Below, one piece after another: positions 1 through 6,536 of a stretch of DNA of 9,335 nt (position 1 is its first letter; every line of letters begins with the position of its first letter). The position numbers were made by a program, and so were the translations under genes. The stretch lies in the NCBI GenBank assembly GCA_025463615.1, contig JAODAU010000188.1:1-9335 (forward strand), written 5' to 3'. This DNA comes from Microbacteriaceae bacterium. Lineage in GTDB: Bacteria > Actinomycetota > Actinomycetes > Actinomycetales > Microbacteriaceae. Under the pieces are notes generated by a model, which was not told the DNA's origin, did no database searches, and saw nothing but the letters and a program-made list of their open reading frames with translations.

Positions 1-912
1 GACGGCTGGCGCGGCGTGGTCGAGGCCGACGTGATCCCCCTGGAGCGCAAAGACATCCAGGGCATCGGCAAGCAGGGCGGCACCATCCTGGGCACCTCCC
101 GCACCAACCCCTTCGAGGGCGCGGGCGGCGCGGAGGTCGTGCGCGACAACATGGACAAGCTCGGCGTCACCTCCCTCATCGCCATCGGCGGCGAGGGCAC
201 GCTGGCCGCCGCGAAGCGACTCTCGGATGCCGGCATCAACATCGTGGGCGTGCCCAAGACTGTCGACAACGACCTCTCGGCCACCGACTACACGTTCGGC
301 TTCGACACCGCCGTGCAGATCGCCACCGACGCGATGGATCGGCTCCGCACCACAGGCGACTCGCACGGCCGCTGCATGGTCGCCGAGGTCATGGGCCGCC
401 ACGTGGGCTGGATCGCGCTGCACTCGGGCATGGCCGCGGGCGCGCACGTGATCCTCATCCCCGAGCAGAAGACCAGCATGGAGCAGATCTGCGACTGGGT
501 GCGTGCTGCCAAGGATCGCGGCCGCGCACCGCTGGTGGTCGTGGCCGAGGGCTTCCACCTCGACTCCATGGATGACGCCCACTCCGAGCGCGGGCTCGAC
601 GCGTTCGGCCGCCCCCGGCTCGGCGGCATCGGCGAGCTCATCGCGCCCGAGATCGAGGCGCGCACCGGCGTCGAGACGCGGGCGACCACGCTCGGCCACA
701 TCCAGCGCGGCGGCACGCCCACGGCATACGACCGGGTGCTCGCGACCCGCTACGGCATGGCGGCGGTCGACTCGGTCATCCACCAGCGCTGGGGTCGCAT
801 GGTGTCGCTGAGCGGCACGAGCATCACCCACGTGGCCTTCGAGGACGCCCTGGGCAAGCTCAACACCGTGCCGCAGGCGCGCTACGACGAGGCCGCGATC
901 CTCTTCGGTTAG
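1..912 (+). CDS. pfkA: 6-phosphofructokinase, 5' end outside the window
   Basis: Phosphorylates fructose 6-phosphate to fructose 1,6-bisphosphate, the committed step of glycolysis, in the cytoplasm. The frame is open from base 1 (DGWRG, a family motif normally found just after the N-terminal glycine loop) to the TAG at 910-912, so 303 codons are visible and roughly 40 N-terminal residues are missing; the GTG at 16 is internal. Visible motifs include GGEGT (bases 187-201), PKTVDND (253-273) with the catalytic Asp, MGRHVGWIA, and the C-terminal sugar-phosphate motif LGHIQRGGTPTAYDR. Gly in GGEGT (E. coli position 104) is the family mark of ATP use, while Lys in PKTVDND (E. coli position 124) is shared with pyrophosphate-dependent enzymes. 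This mixture is known from actinobacterial group III enzymes, so ATP is the more likely donor. A strong inverted repeat follows the stop codon. Confidence 0.95.
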   Translation, partial: DGWRGVVEADVIPLERKDIQGIGKQGGTILGTSRTNPFEGAGGAEVVRDNMDKLGVTSLIAIGGEGTLAAAKRLSDAGINIVGVPKTVDNDLSATDYTFGFDTAVQIATDAMDRLRTTGDSHGRCMVAEVMGRHVGWIALHSGMAAGAHVILIPEQKTSMEQICDWVRAAKDRGRAPLVVVAEGFHLDSMDDAHSERGLDAFGRPRLGGIGELIAPEIEARTGVETRATTLGHIQRGGTPTAYDRVLATRYGMAAVDSVIHQRWGRMVSLSGTSITHVAFEDALGKLNTVPQARYDEAAILFG

Positions 913-932
913 TTCGCACCCGCCCCCCTCAT

Positions 933-989
933 GTGGCTTTTTGTTGCCGATGTCGCGATTTATTCGCCCCATCGGCAACAAAAAGCCAC
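933..989. terminator. Perfect 20-bp inverted repeat, probable pfkA terminator
   Basis: The left arm GTGGCTTTTTGTTGCCGATG (933-952) is exactly matched by its reverse complement at 970-989. The 17-nt spacer can itself pair GCGA (955-958) with TCGC (964-967). Just outside the arms, a C-rich stretch (about 918-929) and a G-rich stretch (about 991-1002) could lengthen the stem imperfectly. The repeat begins 20 nt after the pfkA stop codon and ends before the next gene on the same strand, so a hairpin terminator for pfkA is the simplest reading. There is no U-tract after the stem; the T5/A5 runs lie inside it. The symmetry and AT-rich core would also fit a small repetitive palindrome or a protein-binding site. 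Confidence 0.6.
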
Positions 990-1020
990 TTGGGTGGGGG
1001 TGAACAGGCGCGGGTAGCGT
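990..1020 (+). promoter_or_regulatory. Possible promoter giving a leaderless transcript
   Basis: A -10-like hexamer TAGCGT (1015-1020, fitting the actinobacterial TANNNT pattern) ends 7 nt before the ATG at 1028. Transcription would therefore start at or next to the start codon, an arrangement common in actinobacteria. A TTGGGT at 990-995 could serve as the -35 element with a long 19-nt spacer. The GAGGGG at 1021-1026 is too close to the ATG to act as a normal Shine-Dalgarno site, which supports the leaderless reading. This rests on pattern only. Confidence 0.4.
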
Positions 1021-1027
1021 GAGGGGC

Positions 1028-2020
1028 ATGTTCCGCGCGCTACGAGTCAGCCAGGCCCAGGATGCCCCCACCCCGCAGGTGCGGGCCGACCTCGTCGACG
1101 ACTTCGACGACGACGCTCTCGGCGAGGGCGACGTCACGATCGACGTCGACTTCTCCAGCCTCAACTTCAAGGACGCGATGGCGCTCAACGGGCGCCCCGG
1201 GGTGGCCAAGATCAGCCCGCTGATCCCGGGGATCGACCTCGTTGGCCGGGTGGCGGCATCCGACGACAGCCGCTGGGCGGCCGGGGATCGGGTGATCGTC
1301 AACGGCTGGGGCATCGGCGAGGACCACAACGGCGGGCTCTCCGAGCGCGCGCGGGTGAAGGGCGACTGGCTGGTCGCACTGCCCGACGCGATCGCGCCCG
1401 AGCGCGCTGCGGCGATCGGCACGGCCGGGTTCACCGCGATGCTCGCCGTGCTCGCACTGGAGCGGGCGGATGCCGTGGGCGGCGACATCCTGGTGACCGG
1501 CGCGGCCGGCGGCGTCGGCTCGGTCACCATCGCGCTGCTGGCGAAGCTCGGGTACCGACCCGTCGCGTCGACCGGGCGGCTCGAGGAGTCCGACTACCTG
1601 CGGTCCCTGGGCGCGGTCGATGTGATCGACCGCACGCCGCTGGGCGAGAAGGGGCGGCCGCTGCAGTCGGGGAAGTGGTCGGGCGCCGTCGACTCGGTGG
1701 GCGGGCAGACGCTCGCGAACGTGCTGGCGCAGGTCGCGTACGGCGGGACCGTGGCCAGCTGCGGGCTTGCGGCGAGCGCCGACCTGCCCGGCACAGTGCT
1801 GCCGTTCATCCTGCGCGCCGTAACGCTCACCGGCATCAACTCGGTCTACGCACCGAAGGCGCTTCGTGAGGAGGCGTGGGCGCGGCTGGCGACCGATCTC
1901 GACCTCGGGCTGCTCGACGGCATGACGACGACCATCGGGCTGAGCGAGGCGATCGGGTACTCGTCGCGGCTGCTCGACGGCGCCGTGCGCGGGCGCACCG
2001 TCGTGGACGTGCGGCGCTGA
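1028..2020 (+). CDS. MDR-family NADPH oxidoreductase, YhdH/AcuI type (acryloyl-CoA reductase-like)
   Basis: A 330-residue medium-chain dehydrogenase/reductase, close to the roughly 325 residues usual for YhdH/AcuI. The N-terminal GroES-like domain (about 1-120) carries the subfamily motifs SSLNFKDAMAL (43-53), PLIPGIDLVG (64-73) and GWGIGEDHNGG (93-103). The Rossmann domain has the dinucleotide loop GAAGGVGS (158-165). No zinc-ligand cysteine set is visible, as expected for zinc-free members. AcuI-type enzymes reduce acryloyl-CoA to propionyl-CoA with NADPH and so detoxify this electrophile; the substrate here is unproven, and a general quinone or enone reductase is possible. ATG 1028 is preferred over the in-frame GTG at 1019 because MFRALRV aligns with the usual N-terminus and a TAGCGT -10 element lies directly upstream. 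The DUF1304 gene starts 20 nt after its stop and may be co-transcribed. Confidence 0.88.
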   Translation: MFRALRVSQAQDAPTPQVRADLVDDFDDDALGEGDVTIDVDFSSLNFKDAMALNGRPGVAKISPLIPGIDLVGRVAASDDSRWAAGDRVIVNGWGIGEDHNGGLSERARVKGDWLVALPDAIAPERAAAIGTAGFTAMLAVLALERADAVGGDILVTGAAGGVGSVTIALLAKLGYRPVASTGRLEESDYLRSLGAVDVIDRTPLGEKGRPLQSGKWSGAVDSVGGQTLANVLAQVAYGGTVASCGLAASADLPGTVLPFILRAVTLTGINSVYAPKALREEAWARLATDLDLGLLDGMTTTIGLSEAIGYSSRLLDGAVRGRTVVDVRR

Positions 2021-2040
2021 CCTCTGCCAAGCTGGCGGAC

Positions 2041-2481
2041 ATGTCACCCCTCTCGAACGTCGTCGTCCTGGTCGTGCACGTTCCGCTGCTGCTGATCCTC
2101 GCGGTCGTCTTCACCGCCCTCGCCGCCCTGTTCCACGTCTACGTGTTCGTGCTCGAAAGCGTGCTCTGGGCGCGACCGGCGACGTGGAAGGTGTTCGGCA
2201 TCCGCACCCAGGAGGAGGCGAACACGATCCGCCCGATGGCGCTCAACCAGGGCTTCTACAACCTGTTCCTCGCTATCGGGGCGGTGCTGGGCCTGCTCAC
2301 GCTGCCGTCGAACCTCGGCGCGGGGTCGGCGCTCGTCTTCCTGTCGACCGGCAGCATGCTCGCGGCGGCGCTCGTGCTGCTCATCAGCTCGAAGGGCGCG
2401 AACGCCCGCGCCGCGATCCTGCAGGGCACGCTGCCGCTCATCGCGATCGTGCTGCTGGTCGCCGCGCTGCTAGTCCACTGA
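2041..2481 (+). CDS. DUF1304 family membrane protein
   Basis: A 146-residue hydrophobic protein with four likely transmembrane helices (about 7-40, 72-89, 98-117 and 126-145). The family signature sits at the end of helix 1 and after it: [12 protein letters not shown] (32-43), then TWKVFGI (48-54), then an [13 protein letters not shown] stretch (66-78) leading into helix 2. This matches DUF1304, small integral membrane proteins of unknown function. No clear Shine-Dalgarno site precedes the ATG. A degenerate -10-like CAAGCT at 2028-2033 would again fit a leaderless start, or translation may depend on the upstream oxidoreductase gene 20 nt away. Its 3' end overlaps the convergent hemL gene by 12 bp (2470-2481). 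No function is assigned. Confidence 0.85.
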   Translation: MSPLSNVVVLVVHVPLLLILAVVFTALAALFHVYVFVLESVLWARPATWKVFGIRTQEEANTIRPMALNQGFYNLFLAIGAVLGLLTLPSNLGAGSALVFLSTGSMLAAALVLLISSKGANARAAILQGTLPLIAIVLLVAALLVH

Positions 2482-3813
2482 CGGCGCGGATGCCGCGGCA
2501 GCAGCCCTCGCGGCGGCGGGCAGCGCGTCGATCACCCGACCCACCGCCCTCTCGTCGAAGGCGGCCGACACGAACCACGCCTCGAACACCGACGGCGGCA
2601 GGGAGACGCCGGCATCCAGCATCGCGTGGAAGAACGGCGGGTAGCGGAACCCCTGCTGCGCCTTCACCTCCGCGTAGTTGTGGGGCGGCAGCGCGCTGAA
2701 CGCGATGGAGAACAGGTTGCCGGCGCGCTGGATGACGTGCTCGACGCCCTCCGCCGTGAGTGCCGCCGTGACGGTCAGGGCGAGCTCGTCGGCGACGGCG
2801 TCGAGCCTCGCGTAGACCGCGGCATCCGCGGCCCGAAGCGTGGCGATGCCCGCGGCCACCGCGACCGGGTTGCCGCTGAGCGTGCCCGCCTGGTACACCG
2901 GGCCGAGCGGGGCGAGCAGGTCCATGATGTCGGCGCGGCCGCCGAGCGCGGCGAGCGGCATGCCGCCGCCGATGACCTTGCCGAAGGTGAAGAGGTCGGG
3001 CTGCCAGCCGGCGCCGTCAGGAACGACGCGCGCGGCCTCGAGGCCCCACCAGCCGGCCGGGCCGACGCGGAAGCCGGTGAGCACCTCGTCGAAGATGGTG
3101 AGCGCGCCGTGCTCGCGGGCGATCGCGGCCATCGCGCGGTTGAAGCCGCGCTCCGGCGGCACGACGCCCATGTTCGCGGCGGACGCCTCGACGATCACGG
3201 CCGCGATGTCGGGCCCGTGCTTGGCGAACACCTCGCACAGCGCGCCGAGATCGTTGTACGGCAGCACCAGCGTCTGGTTCGCCGTCGCGGCGGTGACGCC
3301 GGCCGAGCCGGGCATGGCGAGAGTGGCGACGCCCGATCCGGCCTCGGCGAGCAGGCCGTCGGAGTGCCCGTGGTAGTGGCCGGCGAACTTCACCAGCAGG
3401 TCGCGGCCGGTCGCGCCGCGAGCGAGGCGGATCGCGGTCATCGTGGCCTCGGTGCCGGTCGAGACCAGGCGCAGCCGCTCGAGCGGGCGCTGCTCCCCGG
3501 CGCTCATGCGCTCGCGCACCAGCTCCGCGAGCTCGGTCTCGCCCGGGGTGCTCGCGCCGAACGAGAGGCCGCGGGCCGCGGCATCCTGCACGGCCTTCAC
3601 GACGCCCGGGTGGGCGTGGCCGAGGATGGCGGGGCCCCACGAGCTCACGAGGTCGACGTATTCGATGCCGTCGGCGTCGGTGATGTAGGGGCCGCGGGCC
3701 GAGACCATGAAGCGCGGCGTGCCGCCGACCGAACCGAACGCGCGCACCGGCGAATTCACGCCGCCGGGGATCGACTGCTTGGCCCGGGTGAAGAGCCGGT
3801 CGTTGCCGCTCAC
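2470..3813 (-). CDS. hemL: Glutamate-1-semialdehyde 2,1-aminomutase
   Basis: PLP-dependent enzyme of the C5 pathway that moves the amino group of glutamate-1-semialdehyde to give 5-aminolevulinate. At 447 residues it is slightly longer than the usual 430 or so because of an Ala-rich C-terminal tail. Visible motifs are NSPVRAF near the N-terminus, the phosphate-binding STGTEA (118-123), HYHGHSDG (146-153), [10 protein letters not shown] (240-249) with the PLP-nitrogen Asp242, and the Schiff-base Lys279 in [12 protein letters not shown]. The usual EPVAGNMG is EASAANMG (209-216), as I recall from other actinobacterial HemL. The start is GTG and overlaps the hemB stop by 4 nt (GTGA, 3810-3813). 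This is the last gene of the operon. The window holds no hemA, so glutamyl-tRNA reductase must be encoded elsewhere. The tail overlaps the opposing DUF1304 gene. Confidence 0.97.
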   Translation of the reverse strand: MSGNDRLFTRAKQSIPGGVNSPVRAFGSVGGTPRFMVSARGPYITDADGIEYVDLVSSWGPAILGHAHPGVVKAVQDAAARGLSFGASTPGETELAELVRERMSAGEQRPLERLRLVSTGTEATMTAIRLARGATGRDLLVKFAGHYHGHSDGLLAEAGSGVATLAMPGSAGVTAATANQTLVLPYNDLGALCEVFAKHGPDIAAVIVEASAANMGVVPPERGFNRAMAAIAREHGALTIFDEVLTGFRVGPAGWWGLEAARVVPDGAGWQPDLFTFGKVIGGGMPLAALGGRADIMDLLAPLGPVYQAGTLSGNPVAVAAGIATLRAADAAVYARLDAVADELALTVTAALTAEGVEHVIQRAGNLFSIAFSALPPHNYAEVKAQQGFRYPPFFHAMLDAGVSLPPSVFEAWFVSAAFDERAVGRVIDALPAAARAAAAASAPSVD

Positions 3814-4787
3814 TTGAGCCAGCCTGCGAGCTCGACGGCCCAGTAGGTGAGCACAGCGTCGGCACCGGCCCGGCGGATGCTCGTGACCGTCTCCTCGATG
3901 GCGCGGCGGCGGTCGATCCAGCCGTTCGCTGCGGCGGCCTCCACCATCGCGTACTCGCCGGAGACCTGGTATGCCCAGACCGGGACCGGGCTGGATGCCG
4001 CAGCATCCGCCAGCACGTCGAGGTAGCTCATCGCGGGCTTCACCATCACCACGTCGGCGCCCTCCTCGACGTCGAGCAGGATCTCGCGGGCGCCCTCGCG
4101 GCGGTTGGCCGGGTCGAGCTGATAGCTGCGGCGGTCGCCCTGCAGCGACGAGTTGACCGCCTCGCGAAACGGCCCGTAGAACGCCGAGGCGTACTTCGCG
4201 GCGTAACCGAGTATGGCGGTTTGCTTATATCCATTGACATCCAGGGCCTCGCGCACGGCGGCGACCTGGCCGTCCATCATGCCGCTGAGGCCGAGCAGCT
4301 GCGAGCCGGCGGCCGCCTGCGTGAGGGCCATGTCGCGGTAGCGGATGAGGGAGGCGTCGTTGTCGACCCGGCCCTCGGCATCCAGGACCCCGCAGTGGCC
4401 GTGGTCGGTGAACTCGTCGAGGCAGAGGTCGGTCTGCACGACGAGCGCGTCGCCCACCTCCTCGGCGGCGATGCGCGTGGCGACGTTGAGGATGCCGTCG
4501 GGGTCGGTCGCGCCCGACCCCACCGAGTCCTTCTCCACGGGGATGCCGAACAGCATGACGCCGCCGATACCCGCCTCGGCCGCCTCAACGAGGGCCGCGC
4601 GCAGGCTGTTCAGCGAGTGGTGGCTGACGCCCGGCATCGATCCGATCGGCTCGGGCGAGGTGATGCCCTCGCGCACGAACATCGGCAGGATGAGCTGCGA
4701 CGGGCTCGTGTGCGTCTCGCTCACTAGCCGGCGCATTGCCGGGGTCGAGCGCAGGCGTCGCGGCCGCACGGTCGGAAAACTACTCAT
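3810..4787 (-). CDS. hemB: Delta-aminolevulinic acid dehydratase (porphobilinogen synthase)
   Basis: Condenses two 5-aminolevulinates to porphobilinogen in the cytoplasm. From the ATG at 4787 it has 325 residues, the normal length. The two Schiff-base lysines are Lys198 ([15 protein letters not shown]) and Lys250 ([14 protein letters not shown]). The metal loop reads [15 protein letters not shown], so Cys122 and Cys132 are kept but the middle zinc cysteine is Asp124. This is intermediate between the three-Cys zinc enzymes and the Asp-rich magnesium enzymes. An alternative GTG start at 4793, two codons upstream, is possible; no strong Shine-Dalgarno site separates them, and I chose ATG because [13 protein letters not shown] resembles the usual N-terminus. 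The start overlaps the hemD 3' end by 8 nt (14 nt with GTG), and the stop overlaps the hemL GTG by 4 nt, so expression is probably translationally coupled. Confidence 0.96.
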   Translation of the reverse strand: MSSFPTVRPRRLRSTPAMRRLVSETHTSPSQLILPMFVREGITSPEPIGSMPGVSHHSLNSLRAALVEAAEAGIGGVMLFGIPVEKDSVGSGATDPDGILNVATRIAAEEVGDALVVQTDLCLDEFTDHGHCGVLDAEGRVDNDASLIRYRDMALTQAAAGSQLLGLSGMMDGQVAAVREALDVNGYKQTAILGYAAKYASAFYGPFREAVNSSLQGDRRSYQLDPANRREGAREILLDVEEGADVVMVKPAMSYLDVLADAAASSPVPVWAYQVSGEYAMVEAAAANGWIDRRRAIEETVTSIRRAGADAVLTYWAVELAGWLK

Positions 4788-5550
4788 CGTCACCCAACGC
4801 GATCACGTGTTCGACCAACCCTTCGACCAGGCTCGCGGCGGACCGGGACTCGGCGATCACGTGCACCGTGAGCCCCGCCTCCCGCGCGTCGAAAGCGGTG
4901 CGCGGCCCGATCGCCGCGACGACTGTCTCCTCCGGCAGGGGCGCGAGTTGCGCCTGCACCTGCCGGGCGACGCTGCCCGAGGTGATGAGGATGGCGGAGA
5001 TGCGGCCGGATGTGACATCCGCCGCCACATGCTCGGCGACGGGCACGCCCACCGTGCGGTACGCCGTGACGAACTCCACGTCGAGGCCGAGCGTGCCGAG
5101 GCCGGCCACGAGGGTGGGCTCGGCGATGTCGGACTGCGGAATGAGCACGCGCCCCGAGATGTCGGATGCCGGCCACTCCTTGACCAGCCCGCGCGCCGAG
5201 TTGTCGCCGTCGGGCACGAAGTCGACCGTGTAGCCCGCGAGGGTGAGCGCCGCGCCCGTGGTCTCGCCGACGGCCGCGATGCGCGTGGTCGGCGGCACGA
5301 CCACCTGCTGGCTCATCAGCACGTCGACCGTGGTGGCGCTGGTGATGACCAGCCACTCGAACTTGCCGCGCTCCAGCCGCTTGAGGGCGCGGGAGAGCTC
5401 CACCGCGTTCTCCGCGCTGGCGAAGTTGATCATGGGGGCGATCACCGGGATCGCGCCGTGGCTGCGGAGCAGCGCCGCCACGTTGTCGCCCCACTTGCCA
5501 CCGCGCGGAACGAGAACGCGCCAGCCGGTCAGCGGCTTCGCGGGCGTCAT
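4780..5550 (-). CDS. hemD: Uroporphyrinogen-III synthase
   Basis: Cyclises hydroxymethylbilane with inversion of ring D to give uroporphyrinogen III. It has 256 residues, normal for a single-function HemD. The family is poorly conserved, but the two-lobed pattern is clear: an N-terminal RVLVPRGGKWGDNVAALL, then LVITSATTVDVL (67-78), IAAVGETTGAAL (91-102), LIPQSDIAEPTL (136-147), AYRTV (163-167, holding the commonly conserved Tyr164), ILITSGSVARQV (187-198) and VAAIGPRTAFDAREAGL (211-227). Its place between hemC and hemB supports the call. The ATG (5548-5550) overlaps the hemC stop in an ATGA junction (5547-5550), which fixes the start. There is no fused methyltransferase domain of the CobA/HemD kind. 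Confidence 0.93.
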   Translation of the reverse strand: MTPAKPLTGWRVLVPRGGKWGDNVAALLRSHGAIPVIAPMINFASAENAVELSRALKRLERGKFEWLVITSATTVDVLMSQQVVVPPTTRIAAVGETTGAALTLAGYTVDFVPDGDNSARGLVKEWPASDISGRVLIPQSDIAEPTLVAGLGTLGLDVEFVTAYRTVGVPVAEHVAADVTSGRISAILITSGSVARQVQAQLAPLPEETVVAAIGPRTAFDAREAGLTVHVIAESRSAASLVEGLVEHVIALGDDE

Positions 5551-6536
5551 GAGGCGCCCCCGAGGGGTGCGAGGTCGGCAGCGCCGAGGGACAGGAGCTC
5601 GGATGCCACGCGCTCCCCGAGCTCGATCGGCTGCAGCATCCGCTCCGCCGGCGAGCCCTCCACGACCAGCGCGTGCGAGCTGGAGACGGATGCCGACCCG
5701 TCGGGCGCGTACACGGTCGCCGAGAGGAAGAGCAGTTCGCCGTCGAGCACGGATGTCGCGCCGATGGGCGCTGCGCACCCGGCCTCGAGCTGTGCGAGCA
5801 CCGCCCGCTCGCCGAGCACGGCGAGATGCGACGGCCGGTGGTCGAGCGCCTTGAGCAGCGTGTCGAGCTCGCGGTTCGGTTCGTCGCGCACCTCGATCGC
5901 AAGGGCGCCCTGGCCCGGCGCGGTAGGCCACGGTCCCAGCTCGAGGAAGTCGGTTATGGCGTCGAGACGCCCGAGGCGGGTGAGGCCGGCGATGGCGAGC
6001 ACGACGGCGTCGAGCTGACCGGTCGCTGAGGCACTCGAAGCGGCCCCTTCGAGAGCCTCAGGGACCGAAGCCACCCGAGACAAGCGCGTGTCGACATTGC
6101 CGCGGATGTCGAGCACCTCGAGGTCGGGGCGGCGGCGCTTCAGCTGCGCGACCCGTCGTGGCGAGCCGGTGCCGACGCGCGCACCCTCGGGCAGCGCGTC
6201 GAGCGTGAGGCCGTCGCGGGCGGCGAGAGCGTCGCGGGCGTCCGCGCGCTTGGGGATGGCGCCGATGCGCAGGCCGGGGAAGACATCCGTCGGCAGGTCT
6301 TTGAGCGAGTGCACGACCAGGTCGCACTCGCCGGCGAGGAGTGCCTCGCGCAGGGCGCTCGCGAAGACGCCGGTGCCGCCGAGGCTGGCGAGCGACGCGG
6401 TCGAGTGGTCGCCCTCGGTGCTGATGGGCACGAGCTCGACGTCGCCGCCGGTGGCGCGGCGCACGGCATCCGCCACCTGGCCGGACTGGGCCAGGGCGAG
6501 CGCGCTGCCGCGCGTGCCGATGCGGATCGCGGTCAC
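5547..6536 (-). CDS. hemC: Porphobilinogen deaminase (hydroxymethylbilane synthase)
   Basis: Polymerises four porphobilinogens into hydroxymethylbilane on a covalently bound dipyrromethane cofactor. It has 329 residues, somewhat longer than the usual 310 or so. Motifs are IRIGTRGSALALAQ (4-17), HSLKDLPTD (76-84) with catalytic Asp80, GTGSPRRVAQL (122-132), DIRGNVDTRL (143-152), PGQGALAIE (207-215) and cofactor-attachment Cys254 in EAGCAAPIG. Between RGNVDTRL and DAVVLA there are 23 residues where E. coli HemC has 8. The surplus, SVPEALEGAASSASAT (157-172), is encoded by a 46-nt palindrome (6021-6066), which looks like a repeat element inserted in frame. All catalytic motifs on both sides are intact, so the enzyme should work. 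The GTG start (6534-6536) overlaps the hemH stop (GTGA), and the stop overlaps hemD (ATGA). Confidence 0.96.
   Translation of the reverse strand: MTAIRIGTRGSALALAQSGQVADAVRRATGGDVELVPISTEGDHSTASLASLGGTGVFASALREALLAGECDLVVHSLKDLPTDVFPGLRIGAIPKRADARDALAARDGLTLDALPEGARVGTGSPRRVAQLKRRRPDLEVLDIRGNVDTRLSRVASVPEALEGAASSASATGQLDAVVLAIAGLTRLGRLDAITDFLELGPWPTAPGQGALAIEVRDEPNRELDTLLKALDHRPSHLAVLGERAVLAQLEAGCAAPIGATSVLDGELLFLSATVYAPDGSASVSSSHALVVEGSPAERMLQPIELGERVASELLSLGAADLAPLGGAS
6021..6066. repeat. 46-nt palindromic (REP-like) element inside hemC
   Basis: The left arm GGTCGCTGAGGCACTCGAAG (6021-6040), a 6-nt loop (6041-6046) and the right arm CTTCGAGAGCCTCAGGGACC (6047-6066) form a stem in which 18 of 20 positions pair. 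The element lies entirely within hemC and encodes residues 157-172. The GGTCCCTGAG...CGAAG core resembles small dispersed palindromes that I recall as common in Microbacteriaceae genomes; this family link comes from memory and was not searched. On the hem transcript it would fold into a strong hairpin in the middle of a polycistronic message. Only one copy is seen in this window. Confidence 0.75.

Noticed and set aside
1040..2047. Long open frame on the minus strand opposite the oxidoreductase gene
   Set aside because: Its composition (Arg, Gly, His and Asp rich, no recognisable motif) is that of an antisense shadow in high-GC DNA, and the plus-strand frame has clear family motifs throughout.
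2626..3846. Long plus-strand open frame opposite hemL
   Set aside because: It mirrors the hemL codons, is rich in Arg/Gly/Ala/His without any domain pattern, and would require full overlap with a well-supported gene.
3993..4008. Short inverted repeat GGATGC-N4-GCATCC in hemB
   Set aside because: Six-bp arms arise from two neighbouring copies of the common GGATGC motif encoding Asp-Ala and Ala-Ser; too short to claim as a structure.
4345..6018. Long plus-strand open frame opposite hemB, hemD and hemC
   Set aside because: It spans three confident genes, has low-complexity Arg/Ser/Pro composition and no motif; high GC explains the lack of stop codons.
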